Below, piece after piece: positions 61,001 to 64,000 of a stretch of DNA of 64,000 nucleotides. The stretch's first letter is position 1, and every line of letters starts with the position of its first letter. The DNA is from Flaccisagitta enflata (taxonomy: Eukaryota; Chaetognatha; Sagittoidea; Aphragmophora). The notes under the pieces are model-generated. The model ran no database searches, was not told the origin of the DNA, and saw nothing but the letters and a program-made list of their open reading frames with translations. Both the position numbers and the translations under genes were made by a program. The stretch spans positions 85,932,001-85,996,000 of the forward strand of contig OZ231126.1 in NCBI GenBank assembly GCA_965153355.1, in the 5' to 3' direction.

Positions 61001-64000
61001 TTACTGGTAATTCAACTTAACGATTTGATTTGGTTGGACCTCTTAAGACCTTTTTTTTCTCTTGCGTTTTCTTAAAATTTGGGTTAGTTAGGTAGGGAGG
61101 CTCCTACAAATGCTTACCTTAGCATTGAGTTAATGCGCTATATCTCTGCATACAGGACTCGGGTAAAGGTAACATCTTGGACAACTTACTCTCCCGCATG
61201 GAACAATATGCGAATAACCTTGAAGATTTAGTCGATCAAAGAACGCACGAGTATTTGGCTGAGAAAAAGAAGGCAGAGGACCTCCTGCACGAGGTAAGGT
61301 TCGGCAAAGGAAAGCGAAAGGGAAAGAACGAGAAAGTAAACATGTTGCTCTTAATACAAGGCCAGCTAGCCATGACCCGCGCGGCATGGTAAAGGCAGTT
61401 ATGAACTCAGTTGGGCACCTATGCGATGGCGGCCATGTAAAGAACGCCAATGAATGCCAAAAGGGGTGGAAGGATCGATGGATGTACCGACAGCTCGACA
61501 GTCAACTTAAAGCGGTTCGAGAAGTATGGCCTTCAGCTACAGTGGGGTTCGTGGAATAACAGCCTAAACTGGAGGAAGGTATTTAAGTGTCTTAATTTCA
61601 TTTGACAAACTTTATATTTGAAATTTAAGTTGTTCACTTGATGCTTTTGTCCCTGAGTTTTTCGGTTGCTATGGAAACCAAAATAATTTTTTTCAATATC
61701 TGTAACAACTAGAATATCGATATTTTGACAAATATTATCAGGGAACCTTGTTTAAAATTAAATTTGCTACAACTTTCCCACAGTTTGTTCTGTAAGAATA
61801 TTGCTTGTTTAGCCGTTGCTAGAGAGCATTATTTAGTGGTTGCTAGGTGTGATGCCCCTAGCAACGGCCAAACAAGCAATATTCTTACAGAACATTCAGT
61901 GGGAAAGTTGTAGCAAATTTAATTTTGAGCAATGTTCCCTGACAATATTTCATGAAATATTGATATTTTAGTGGTTATAAATGTTTGAAAAAATAATTTT
62001 GGTTTCCATAGCAACCGAAATACTCAGGGACAAAAGCATCGAGTGAACAACTTATATTTCAAATATCAAGTTTTTGAAGTGAAATTAAGACACTTAAATA
62101 CATTCCTCCAGTCTAGGCTGTTATTCCACGAACCCCACTGTACACTTGAGATAATTTAGGGGTCCGGAGGGCGAGGGGGCATTAAAAAACTCGGTTTCGT
62201 CCTAGCTATTCCAACGGATCTAAAACATAGCCGTTTTAAGGTGAAAGTTGGATCTCAAAAAAATCAGCATCGCTCCTTTCTTGTTTTTGTCATTCTTGTG
62301 TTGCTATCCCGTCCATTTACGTAATCCAGTTGTTGCCGACGACGATCGCCGATCAGCTGATTAACGGCGGAGTAGTAACGCCGGAAAACTTCGAGACGGT
62401 GACCATCTATTTCAGCGACATTTGTGGTTTCACCGCCATTTCGGCCGCGTCCACGCCCAACGAAGTCGTCACGCTTCTCAACGACCTCTACACTGTCTTC
62501 GATAAGATTATCGGCGATTTCGACGTCTATAAGGTAGGACACATGACTCTACAACCCACTCTGTCCGTCAGTCTGTCCGTCGGTCTGTTGGAGACGCTTA
62601 GCTTTTTTTCGTCATTTAACGCTAGTTTAAGTCATTTTAAGTTATTTAAAGTTTATTTAAGTCAATTTACATTTAGTTTTTTAGTCTCATGGTCTTAACA
62701 ACCGCACGCGACTGTAAGGTGTTGGCTTTGTTGCTATTTTATTAGCTTTAAGTTTTTATTGGGAATGAAATTCCAAAATCGCTCTGATGATGCTAATGGT
62801 ATTGAGATAAGCCTCCGTTCCTCATTTTATATGTCTTCATTCAAAGAGTTATCCCACATTATCCCACTCTTGCTACCTACACAGACCACCAAATCCCACC
62901 CTGATGAGAAAAAAGTTCCTAACGACACATTATCCCACTCAAGCCACCTACACCGACCATCAAATCCCACCCTGATGGGAAATAAGTCCCTAACGACACA
63001 TTATCCATCTCAAGCTACCTACACAGACCACCAAATCCCACCCTGATGGGAAATAAGTCCCTTACGTCACATTATACCACTCAAGCCTCCTACGCAGACT
63101 ATCAAATCCCACCCTGATGGGAAATAAGTCCTTAATGACACATTATCCCACTCAAGCCACCTACACAGACCACCAAATCCCACCCTGAGGGGAAATAAGT
63201 CCCCAACGACACAAGATCCCACTCAAGCAACCTATATCAGCTAACACTTATCCTCGGGGAGACTAAAGTGGGGGACCTGTTAAAATTAAACTTTAGGTGA
63301 CCCTTCTTACCCCATCATCGCTTAAACCTGGTTTCATGTTTGAGCGGGGTTTTAATGTATGTCGCTTAACTTGTCAGATCTCTTATGTTTAATCGTTCGT
63401 GCTGTGTCCACAGGTGGAAACCATCGGAGATGCCTACATGGTGGTATCTGGCCTGCCCAATCGGAATGGCTTAAATCATGCTCGGGAGATCGCGCGTATG
63501 GCTTTGAGACTTTTAAAAAAAGTGGAGAATTTTATCATTCGTCATATGCCAAAAGAGCAGCTCAAGTTGAGGATTGGAATTCACACCGGCCCCGTGGTAG
63601 CCGGTGTAGTAGGTGTCAAAATGCCCAGGTTTGACATCTAGCGTTTTAAGATGCGTCCGTCAGAAGAGGGTCTGTCCATCGGTCCGTCACGCCTTTTTGA
63701 AAAACATTAAAAATCGGCGATTTTCAGTACATGGATTATTCAAGCGTTATTAAAGCGTTTTGGGTTGTCTGTCCTTCCATCTGTTTCTTCATGTACATCT
63801 CATATGTCTAGCGCCAATACTCAATACTCGCAGGGATACAAACTCTAGACGCAGCGTTGCCTATCGAGCTTGTTAGAATGGAGGCTCAGTGTCGATTGTC
63901 TTATTGCCGTCTGCCTCTAACTCAGATATTGCTTGTTCGGTGACACCGTTAACACGGCCTCTCGAATGGAATCCAACGGTCTTCCGCTAAAAATCCACGT
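20449..64000 (+). CDS. Receptor-type guanylate cyclase (natriuretic-peptide-receptor-like), 23 exons in window, 3' partial
   Basis: A single-pass membrane enzyme that would convert GTP to cGMP on ligand binding. The chained exons give about 1,290 codons: long N-terminus (1-271), ANF-receptor ligand-binding domain (about 272-716), transmembrane helix (738-758), kinase-homology domain (759-1079), dimerisation coiled coil (1080-1125) and cyclase domain (1126 to the edge). Catalytic-site residues are present: metal-binding D1155 and D1199, guanine-selecting E1195 and C1267, and N1274 and R1278. All 22 introns are GT-AG and every junction keeps codon phase. The pseudokinase has Lys834 and DFG (945-947), but HGN replaces HRD. 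Vertebrate NPR-A is 1,061 residues; the excess here is the N-terminus. The last roughly 60 residues of the cyclase domain and any tail lie outside the window. Confidence 0.95.
21411..21820. mobile_element. 410-bp foldback MITE in intron 1
   Basis: The two halves are inverted copies of one another (arms about 190 bp). They begin CAGACAGGACCC, end GGGTCCTGTCTG, and are flanked by TA on both sides. It has no ORF. TA duplication and CAG-type ends point to a Tc1/mariner-mobilised element. A transcript through the intron would form a long hairpin. Confidence 0.85.
22209..22399 (+). CDS. Guanylate cyclase exon 2 (start of ligand-binding domain)
   Basis: It encodes the first strand and helix of the ANF-receptor fold ([20 protein letters not shown] and on to ADSGP). 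Acceptor CAG ends at 22208 and donor GTAAGT starts at 22400. Entry phase 1, exit phase 0. Confidence 0.93.
22791..23262. mobile_element. MITE with TA target site (family A, copy 2) in intron 2
   Basis: The ends are related to those of 5828-6226 (TTATAAGAAC inward from each end), flanked by TA, with an AT-rich 472-bp interior repeating 'TTCTTAAATTTT'. Non-coding. Confidence 0.6.
23341..24580 (+). repeat. Dispersed repeat R2, copy 1, with ~240-bp internal units (intron 2)
   Basis: It begins with a degenerate hairpin and GGACTATAATTC, followed by GTGTCGTCGTTG. It contains imperfect units with 'TGAAATTTGGTATGGAGTCT' and 'AACTGGCCAAACCGACC', and ends ACCGTCGCGGACCC. A second copy occupies 33956-36610. 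Short ORFs inside are repeat artefacts. Confidence 0.7.
24599..24776 (+). CDS. Guanylate cyclase exon 3
   Basis: Part of the ANF-receptor domain, with the conserved block [18 protein letters not shown] and WKKPIITPG. Acceptor CTCAG ends at 24598; donor GGTCGG follows 24776 in phase 1. The donor is weaker than the others, but the reading into exon 4 (ITP-GAMAGDF) fits the family. Confidence 0.92.
24987..25081 (+). CDS. Guanylate cyclase exon 4
   Basis: Continues the ligand-binding domain ([10 protein letters not shown] ... [13 protein letters not shown]), equivalent to the 'LTR' segment of natriuretic receptors. Acceptor CTAG at 24986, donor GTACAA at 25082, exit phase 0. Confidence 0.92.
25235..25473 (+). 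CDS. Guanylate cyclase exon 5
   Basis: Ligand-binding domain, with [12 protein letters not shown] at its start and [11 protein letters not shown] near its end. Acceptor TTGCAG ends at 25234; donor GTAAGT at 25474, exit phase 2. Confidence 0.92.
25603..26083. repeat. Inverted-repeat element with minisatellite core (family M, copy 2), intron 5
   Basis: Arms of about 75 bp (25681-25757 and 26010-26082) are inverted copies containing ATGACCTATGCTTTCACACA. The 25785-26000 core is a degenerate ~21-bp array of GGGATTTGGGCCT-type units, inverted about its centre. The outer left end matches copies 1 and 3. Confidence 0.8.
26306..26387. repeat. (GA)n microsatellite
   Basis: About 82 bp of GA dinucleotide in intron 5. 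Confidence 0.95.
26581..26691 (+). CDS. Guanylate cyclase exon 6
   Basis: Ligand-binding domain ([20 protein letters not shown], then [11 protein letters not shown]). Acceptor CAG ends at 26580, donor GTAAGT at 26692, exit phase 2. Confidence 0.92.
27320..28130 (+). repeat. Dispersed repeat R1, copy 2 (5' part)
   Basis: It opens with the hairpin GTCCCCGACGAACAG/TTTTCGTTGGTGAC. Four imperfect ~150-bp units with 'AAATCTGAAGTCTGGTTTAT' follow, as in copy 1 at 18675. A further R1-like head with stem GTCCTTGAC/GTCAAGGAC is at 29308-29336. Confidence 0.65.
28150..29255. repeat. 19-bp minisatellite (~58 units)
   Basis: Tandem units of 19 bp (CTTCAACTACTGTCATCAT) with a second variant ending TCAACAT. 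The variants are grouped in blocks (for example about 28830-28960 and 29000-29150 are the AACAT type). Because 19 is not a multiple of 3, all forward frames read the same 19-residue cycle, producing spurious ORFs of 367-379 codons. Confidence 0.95.
30030..30708. repeat. 22-bp minisatellite (~30 units)
   Basis: Near-identical 22-bp units (GGTATGCCATCATGGACTTC plus AA). One unit near 30365 lacks a base, and drifted units lie at 30600-30700. The open frames across it are artefacts of the period. Single unexpanded relatives of the unit lie at 19652 and 28133. Confidence 0.95.
30712..30818. repeat. 18-bp tandem repeat (6 units)
   Basis: Six units of GTAGCCGGGTCAGACTGA, directly after the 22-bp array. 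Confidence 0.9.
31101..31145. repeat. Near-perfect palindrome (R1 terminus, copy 2)
   Basis: The same palindrome as 19870-19911 (AAAATTACAGTCCCC, AGTC, inverted arm) with identical flanks TTGAAGC, close to the right end of the intron 6 element. Confidence 0.85.
31319..31392 (+). CDS. Guanylate cyclase exon 7
   Basis: Ligand-binding domain ([20 protein letters not shown]), with an NAS glycosylation sequon. Acceptor TTTTCAG ends at 31318; donor GTAAGA at 31393, exit phase 1. Confidence 0.9.
31625..31722 (+). CDS. Guanylate cyclase exon 8
   Basis: Ligand-binding domain segment [15 protein letters not shown] ... NRLNRSRSE. Acceptor GCAG ends at 31624; donor GTATGG at 31723, exit phase 0. This is the least conserved part of the domain, so support rests mainly on phase and splice sites. 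Confidence 0.85.
31832..32021 (+). CDS. Guanylate cyclase exon 9
   Basis: Ligand-binding domain ([20 protein letters not shown], corresponding to the 'YDAVLLYA' helix region, then GGSYEGVAG). Acceptor TTTTCAG ends at 31831; donor GTGAGG at 32022, exit phase 1. Confidence 0.92.
32241..32323 (+). CDS. Guanylate cyclase exon 10
   Basis: Encodes [20 protein letters not shown], the conserved 'D.NGDR..DY' block near the end of the ANF-receptor domain. Acceptor CTTAG ends at 32240; donor GTGAGT at 32324, exit phase 0. Confidence 0.93.
32440..32514 (+). CDS. Guanylate cyclase exon 11
   Basis: Encodes [20 protein letters not shown]..., the last strand before the juxtamembrane region. Acceptor CCAG ends at 32439; donor GTAAGA at 32515, both phase 0. 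Confidence 0.9.
32640..32920. repeat. Degenerate ~10-bp repeat (TTTTAGTCA-type)
   Basis: About 280 bp of drifting short units containing AGTCA/AGTCAT/GGTCA. They follow a TCCGTTGGTCGG segment at 32585-32620, as in the hairpin-headed repeats. A similar array lies at 62610-62690. The segment ends near 32975 at GCACGCGACT, the 3' terminus motif of that repeat family. Confidence 0.6.
33168..33295 (+). CDS. Guanylate cyclase exon 12 (transmembrane)
   Basis: Encodes the juxtamembrane cysteine pair ([10 protein letters not shown]) typical of natriuretic receptors and a hydrophobic helix [20 protein letters not shown] followed by F and Arg, residues 738-758. Acceptor GTCAG ends at 33167; donor GTGAGT at 33296, exit phase 2. 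Confidence 0.95.
34145..35215. repeat. Purine-rich GGAAAGAAA tract
   Basis: About 1.07 kb of almost uninterrupted A/G on the + strand with local periodicities (AAGAAGGAAAGA; AATGAAGGAAATAAGGA; AACAAACA). Long open frames on the minus strand (phenylalanine/serine/leucine-rich) are artefacts. Confidence 0.95.
35310..35500. repeat. (CA)n/(TA)n tract
   Basis: Imperfect CA repeats followed by a short TA run, part of element family P. Similar tracts lie at 56350-56553 and 57945-58115. Confidence 0.9.
36778..36861 (+). CDS. Guanylate cyclase exon 13 (start of kinase-homology domain)
   Basis: Encodes [20 protein letters not shown], matching the family's juxtamembrane 'KLE.EL..M.W' block. Acceptor TTTAG ends at 36777; donor GTAAGT at 36862, exit phase 2. 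Confidence 0.93.
37376..37498 (+). CDS. Guanylate cyclase exon 14
   Basis: A Ser/Thr-rich segment ([18 protein letters not shown]) at the position where vertebrate natriuretic receptors have their regulatory phosphorylation cluster, then [14 protein letters not shown]. Acceptor TTCAG ends at 37375; donor GTAAAA at 37499, exit phase 2. A phospho-regulatory role is inferred by position. Confidence 0.92.
37722..37960 (+). repeat. Variable-hairpin dispersed repeat, stem AGTCGCGT (copy 2)
   Basis: The head is the palindrome AGTCGCGTGCTACGCGACT (37722-37740). CTCTACACCCCGCTTTGTCC and a (CCGT)n run follow. The 3' end has GCACGCGACT (37925-37934), the reverse complement of the first ten bases, then a TATCCGGCCTTGTTT tail. 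It is only 240 bp long and non-coding. Confidence 0.75.
38004..39235 (+). repeat. Variable-hairpin dispersed repeat, stem AGGTGC (copy 3)
   Basis: The head AGGTGCGCCATAGCACCT (38004-38021) is followed by CTATGAGAGGCTCTGTC. A second head with stem AGATGC/GCATCT is at 38155-38172. The end has GGCGCACC (39198-39205), the reverse complement of the head's GGTGCGCC, then the shared TATCCGGCCTTG tail. The interior holds the ATATC array and a ~20-bp GATAGGTCTGATAGAGCT array (38965-39180). Confidence 0.75.
38285..38945. repeat. (ATATC)n-type satellite array
   Basis: About 660 bp of ATATC/ATATATC units. Multiple long open frames here (203-223 codons of His/Ile/Tyr/Ser) are repeat artefacts. Confidence 0.95.
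39236..40466. other. Intron 14 non-coding DNA
   Basis: AT-rich sequence. A degenerate member of the AGTCG-headed repeats runs from about 39794 (AGTCGTGTGAACGG) to about 40191 (CCACGCGACT). It contains inverted runs of GTACTTAAGTAC (39895-39935 and 40133-40165). No gene is seen. Confidence 0.5.
41375..43281 (-). pseudogene. hAT transposase pseudogene
   Basis: Read on the minus strand: N-terminus [16 protein letters not shown] with a BED zinc-finger remnant (CKVC...H...C, about 43085-43170) in a shifted frame; a Pro/Ser-rich linker; the '[20 protein letters not shown]' block; an RNase H-like core with [17 protein letters not shown] and a [11 protein letters not shown] block; then a C-terminal region with stops and frame changes (for example [20 protein letters not shown] around 41840). 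No single frame covers it, so it is not expected to be active. Confidence 0.8.
44541..44575 (+). promoter_or_regulatory. Putative transposase-binding motifs, left end
   Basis: Two copies: GGGGCTAATCGGGAC (44541) and GGGGCAAATCGGGACA (44560-44575). Inverted copies lie near the right end at 48197-48212, 48276-48291 and 48468-48483, with a direct copy at 48297-48312. Confidence 0.6.
44935..44968 (+). promoter_or_regulatory. Two terminal-motif copies abutting the transposase start codon
   Basis: Perfect GGGGCAAATCGGGACA copies occupy 44935-44950 and 44953-44968, directly before the ATG at 44969. If the motif is the transposase-binding site, the protein could repress its own gene (inference). Confidence 0.55.
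44969..47945 (+). CDS. pogo-like transposase, two exons (44969-45913, 46308-47945)
   Basis: An 860-residue protein after removal of a 394-nt intron. Residues about 15-60 form a Psq-type helix-turn-helix, followed by a CENP-B-like DNA-binding region (about 75-150). The DDE_1 catalytic core has D174 (YDET), D282 (GDN) and D318 (PLD), with 35 residues between the last two. Exon 1 ends in phase 0 after ...STHLVQ and exon 2 starts PLDV, restoring the family's QPLD motif. Residues about 440-680 are extremely acidic (DGDDES repeats). The C-terminus (about 733-859) is a compact domain with [11 protein letters not shown] and YLGRM, reminiscent of BAH/Tudor-like barrels (inference). The ATG at 44969 is chosen as the first in frame. 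Confidence 0.92.
48742..49141. repeat. ~21-bp minisatellite (family M core, right part)
   Basis: About 19 units of GGCTGGGATTGGAGCCTAGA type, highly homogeneous at 48870-49050. It is the continuation of the array at 40740-40852. Confidence 0.9.
49485..49587 (+). CDS. Guanylate cyclase exon 15
   Basis: Encodes [20 protein letters not shown]..., with the pseudokinase beta-3 lysine (Lys834) and the alpha-C segment [15 protein letters not shown]. Acceptor TTTTCAG ends at 49484; donor GTAAGT at 49588, exit phase 0. The intron before it is 11,986 bp, the largest in the gene. Confidence 0.95.
49787..50496. mobile_element. hAT-type non-autonomous element (intron 15)
   Basis: The ends CAGGGCCGGCGAGAG and CTCTCGCCGGCCCTG are inverted. 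The exact 8-bp duplication CCTACAGT flanks it (49779-49786, 50497-50504). 710 bp, non-coding. It landed at the junction of two copies of an ~80-bp unit (GTGCTCCGGA...) at 49707 and 50505. Confidence 0.9.
50790..50820 (+). ncRNA. Hammerhead-like core motif (tentative)
   Basis: CTGATGA (50790-50796) and CGAAA (50816-50820) flank a stem GAGTCC/GGATTT, as in the catalytic core of hammerhead ribozymes and of motifs found at ends of some retroelements. GCCT before and AGGC after could pair. The closing pair of stem II is C-C and no clear cleavage triplet with a third stem was found, so it may be inactive or coincidental. Confidence 0.25.
50897..52790 (+). mobile_element. Helitron-like non-autonomous element, copy 1 (intron 15)
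   Basis: It starts TCGGGAAAAAAGTCG after A and ends CTGG before T. A small GGCG-ACAGC-CGCC hairpin lies just inside the 3' end. These are Helitron hallmarks (5' TC, 3' hairpin plus CTRR, insertion between A and T). The 5' part has a palindrome AAAAAGTCGAAG/CTTCGACTTTTT. The interior is AT-rich with TTTAGCTCATTTAGCTCA, and a hAT element sits in the middle. Confidence 0.65.
51575..52619. mobile_element. hAT-type non-autonomous element nested in the Helitron
   Basis: The ends CAGCCCTGAT and ATCAGGGCTG are inverted, with the perfect 8-bp duplication CTCATTTG (51567-51574, 52620-52627). Inner inverted segments contain GCGGGCC. The 1,045-bp interior has (GA)n (51680-51766), (GAAA)n (51800-52010, 52230-52310), a family M fragment (about 52023-52225) and (CT)n (52427-52490). 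Confidence 0.9.
52934..53160 (+). CDS. Guanylate cyclase exon 16
   Basis: Pseudokinase core: [40 protein letters not shown], and [10 protein letters not shown], where Asn927 replaces the catalytic Asp of HRD. Acceptor TTTAG ends at 52933; donor GTAGGT at 53161, exit phase 2. Confidence 0.95.
53386..53551 (+). CDS. Guanylate cyclase exon 17
   Basis: Contains KLSDFG (DFG at residues 945-947; many receptor cyclases have DYG), then WTAPELL, the APE motif. Acceptor TTCCAG ends at 53385; donor GTGCGT at 53552, exit phase 0. Confidence 0.95.
53637..53716. repeat. 80-bp hairpin repeat in intron 17
   Basis: The arm GAGGGCTTTTCACATGAAAC is inverted at the right end (GTGTGAAAAGCCCTC). CCCTTAAGGG palindromes lie inside. 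Confidence 0.8.
53883..56570 (+). mobile_element. Family P element, copy B (right end lost), intron 17
   Basis: It starts CAGGGACAAGGATGCG and shares 'CTACACTTTCTCTTATGGAA' and the 'GGTTGAAATATTGTCGTGGC' segment with copy A. The interior (53990-56250) is almost wholly purine. The TA run at 56490-56553 is followed directly by copy C. Confidence 0.75.
53990..56250. repeat. 2.26-kb purine tract
   Basis: Only rare pyrimidines (mostly T of AGTAG or GATAG) interrupt A/G on the + strand. Sub-blocks are GGAAGTAGAAA (54070-54510), GAAAGAAAGATA (54510-55090) and GGAAGAAGGAAAGAAA (55090-56250). Minus-strand ORFs of up to 859 codons are artefacts. Confidence 0.97.
56571..58330 (+). mobile_element. Family P element, copy C, with family M insertion
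   Basis: It begins CAGGACAAGGATGTGCGGGA and ends GCATCCTTATCCCTG. The purine tract is interrupted at about 57096-57572 by a family M element whose arms contain inverted GGGGACTTTCGTCATTC and whose core is a ~21-bp GGCCTGAGAGGGCAGATT array. Confidence 0.75.
58331..58562 (+). repeat. Partial tandem duplication of the family P 3' end
   Basis: The last ~230 bp of copy C (AATCACGACCATTTTATAGT to CTTATCCCTG) are repeated head to tail with small deletions. Confidence 0.85.
58827..58992 (+). CDS. Guanylate cyclase exon 18
   Basis: Pseudokinase C-lobe: [20 protein letters not shown] and [15 protein letters not shown]. Acceptor ACACAG ends at 58826; donor GTTTGA at 58993, exit phase 1. The donor is weak, but reading into exon 19 is family-consistent. 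Confidence 0.92.
59212..59303 (+). CDS. Guanylate cyclase exon 19 (end of kinase-homology domain)
   Basis: Encodes [20 protein letters not shown]..., matching the 'CW.E.P..RP' block. Acceptor GCTAG ends at 59211; donor GTAATT at 59304, exit phase 0. A Helitron-like element begins 8 bp into the following intron. Confidence 0.93.
59312..61007 (+). mobile_element. Helitron-like non-autonomous element, copy 2 (intron 19)
   Basis: The same TCGGGAAAAAAGTCG start and hairpin-CTGG end as copy 1, again between A and T. The interior has GCTCATTTAGCTCA-type repeats and an inserted hairpin-headed repeat (60219-60850). 1,696 bp, no RepHel protein. Confidence 0.65.
60219..60850 (+). repeat. Variable-hairpin dispersed repeat, stem AGGTGC (copy 4)
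   Basis: Heads at 60219 (AGGTGC...GCACTT) and 60342 (AGGTGC...GCACCT), then GAGGCTCTGTCCGTCTGTCC, a GATAGGTCTGATAGAGCT array, GGCGCACC at 60827-60834 and the CCGGCCTTG tail. It interrupts the Helitron-like element after TTTTTT. Confidence 0.7.
61156..61293 (+). CDS. Guanylate cyclase exon 20 (dimerisation coiled coil)
   Basis: Encodes [40 protein letters not shown], the signature linker between kinase-homology and cyclase domains. Acceptor ATACAG ends at 61155; donor GTAAGG at 61294, both phase 0. Confidence 0.97.
61540..62140. mobile_element. 601-bp foldback MITE (intron 20)
   Basis: Nearly the whole element is an inverted repeat: about 275-bp arms beginning CAGTGGGGTTCGTGGAATAA, with a short centre near 61840. 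TA flanks both sides. Non-coding; Tc1/mariner-type by target and end sequence. Confidence 0.92.
62330..62533 (+). CDS. Guanylate cyclase exon 21 (cyclase domain, part 1)
   Basis: Encodes [14 protein letters not shown], the [12 protein letters not shown] block with metal-binding Asp1155, and [20 protein letters not shown]. Acceptor ATCCAG ends at 62329; donor GTAGGA at 62534, both phase 0. Confidence 0.97.
62545..62745 (+). repeat. Degenerate hairpin-headed repeat (intron 21)
   Basis: CATGACTCTACAACCCACTC followed by TGTCCGTCAGTCTGTCCGTC, then AAGTCATTTTAAGT-type short units, ending GCACGCGACT (62704-62713) and a TTGGCTTTGTTGC tail. It has the same layout as 37722-37960 without an intact head hairpin. 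Confidence 0.5.
62862..63232. repeat. 71-bp tandem repeat (~5 units) in intron 21
   Basis: Units contain CAAATCCCACCCTGATGGGA and CACATTATCCCACTCAAGCC with a few substitutions each. The CCCACCCTGATGGG part is itself partly palindromic. Confidence 0.9.
63414..63628 (+). CDS. Guanylate cyclase exon 22 (cyclase domain, part 2)
   Basis: Encodes [19 protein letters not shown], with guanine-selecting Glu1195 and metal-binding Asp1199, and [20 protein letters not shown]. Acceptor CACAG ends at 63413; donor GTTTGA at 63629, exit phase 2. Confidence 0.97.
63926..64000 (+). CDS. Guanylate cyclase exon 23 (cyclase domain, part 3; cut by window edge)
   Basis: Encodes [20 protein letters not shown] then LKIHV, with guanine-selecting Cys1267, Asn1274 and Arg1278. 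Acceptor CTCAG ends at 63925. The exon runs off the right edge. Confidence 0.95.

Overview
This window looks like animal (metazoan) nuclear DNA, most likely from an invertebrate. It holds one large split gene with GT-AG introns and consistent codon phases, and around that gene a dense, multi-layered transposon landscape with long microsatellites. No bacterial operons, CRISPR arrays or rRNA/tRNA genes were recognised. The species cannot be named from the sequence alone.

Layout. 1-6343 is AT-rich non-coding DNA with small inverted-repeat elements and microsatellites. 6344-17906 is a nearly intact BEL/Pao LTR retrotransposon: 535-bp LTRs with about four differences, a 5-bp target duplication, gag, pol and an extra third ORF. 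From about 20.4 kb to the right edge lies a receptor-type (natriuretic-peptide-receptor-like) guanylate cyclase gene on the + strand. I could chain 23 coding exons by splice sites and codon phase; the 3' end lies beyond the window. Read in order they give an extracellular ANF-receptor domain (exons 2-11), a transmembrane helix (exon 12), a kinase-homology domain (exons 13-19), a dimerisation coiled coil (exon 20) and the cyclase catalytic domain (exons 21-23).

The introns are full of mobile DNA. Intron 1 has a 410-bp foldback. Intron 6 is almost filled by a 4.4-kb inverted-repeat element carrying two minisatellites (19 bp and 22 bp units). Intron 12 carries a dispersed repeat interrupted by a 1.7-kb CAGGGA-ended element. 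The 12-kb intron 14 contains a nested stack: an intact two-exon pogo-like element inside a decayed hAT element inside a minisatellite-bearing inverted-repeat element. Intron 15 has two hAT-like non-autonomous elements, one of them inside a Helitron-like element. Intron 17 is largely a purine tract of more than 2 kb plus related elements. Intron 19 starts with a Helitron-like element 8 bp after the splice donor, and intron 20 has a 601-bp foldback.

The observations I rate highest are: (1) a single in-frame UGA followed by CUA between gag and pol of the retrotransposon, a classic readthrough context; (2) five 40-bp leader repeats whose hairpins show compensatory base changes; (3) a third, probably spliced ORF downstream of pol with polyglutamine and a damaged zinc knuckle; (4) a recurrent family of dispersed repeats headed by hairpins whose stems vary in sequence but stay self-complementary, with the same arm reappearing at the far end; (5) a pogo transposase whose intron splits its catalytic motif and whose start codon abuts copies of its terminal motif.
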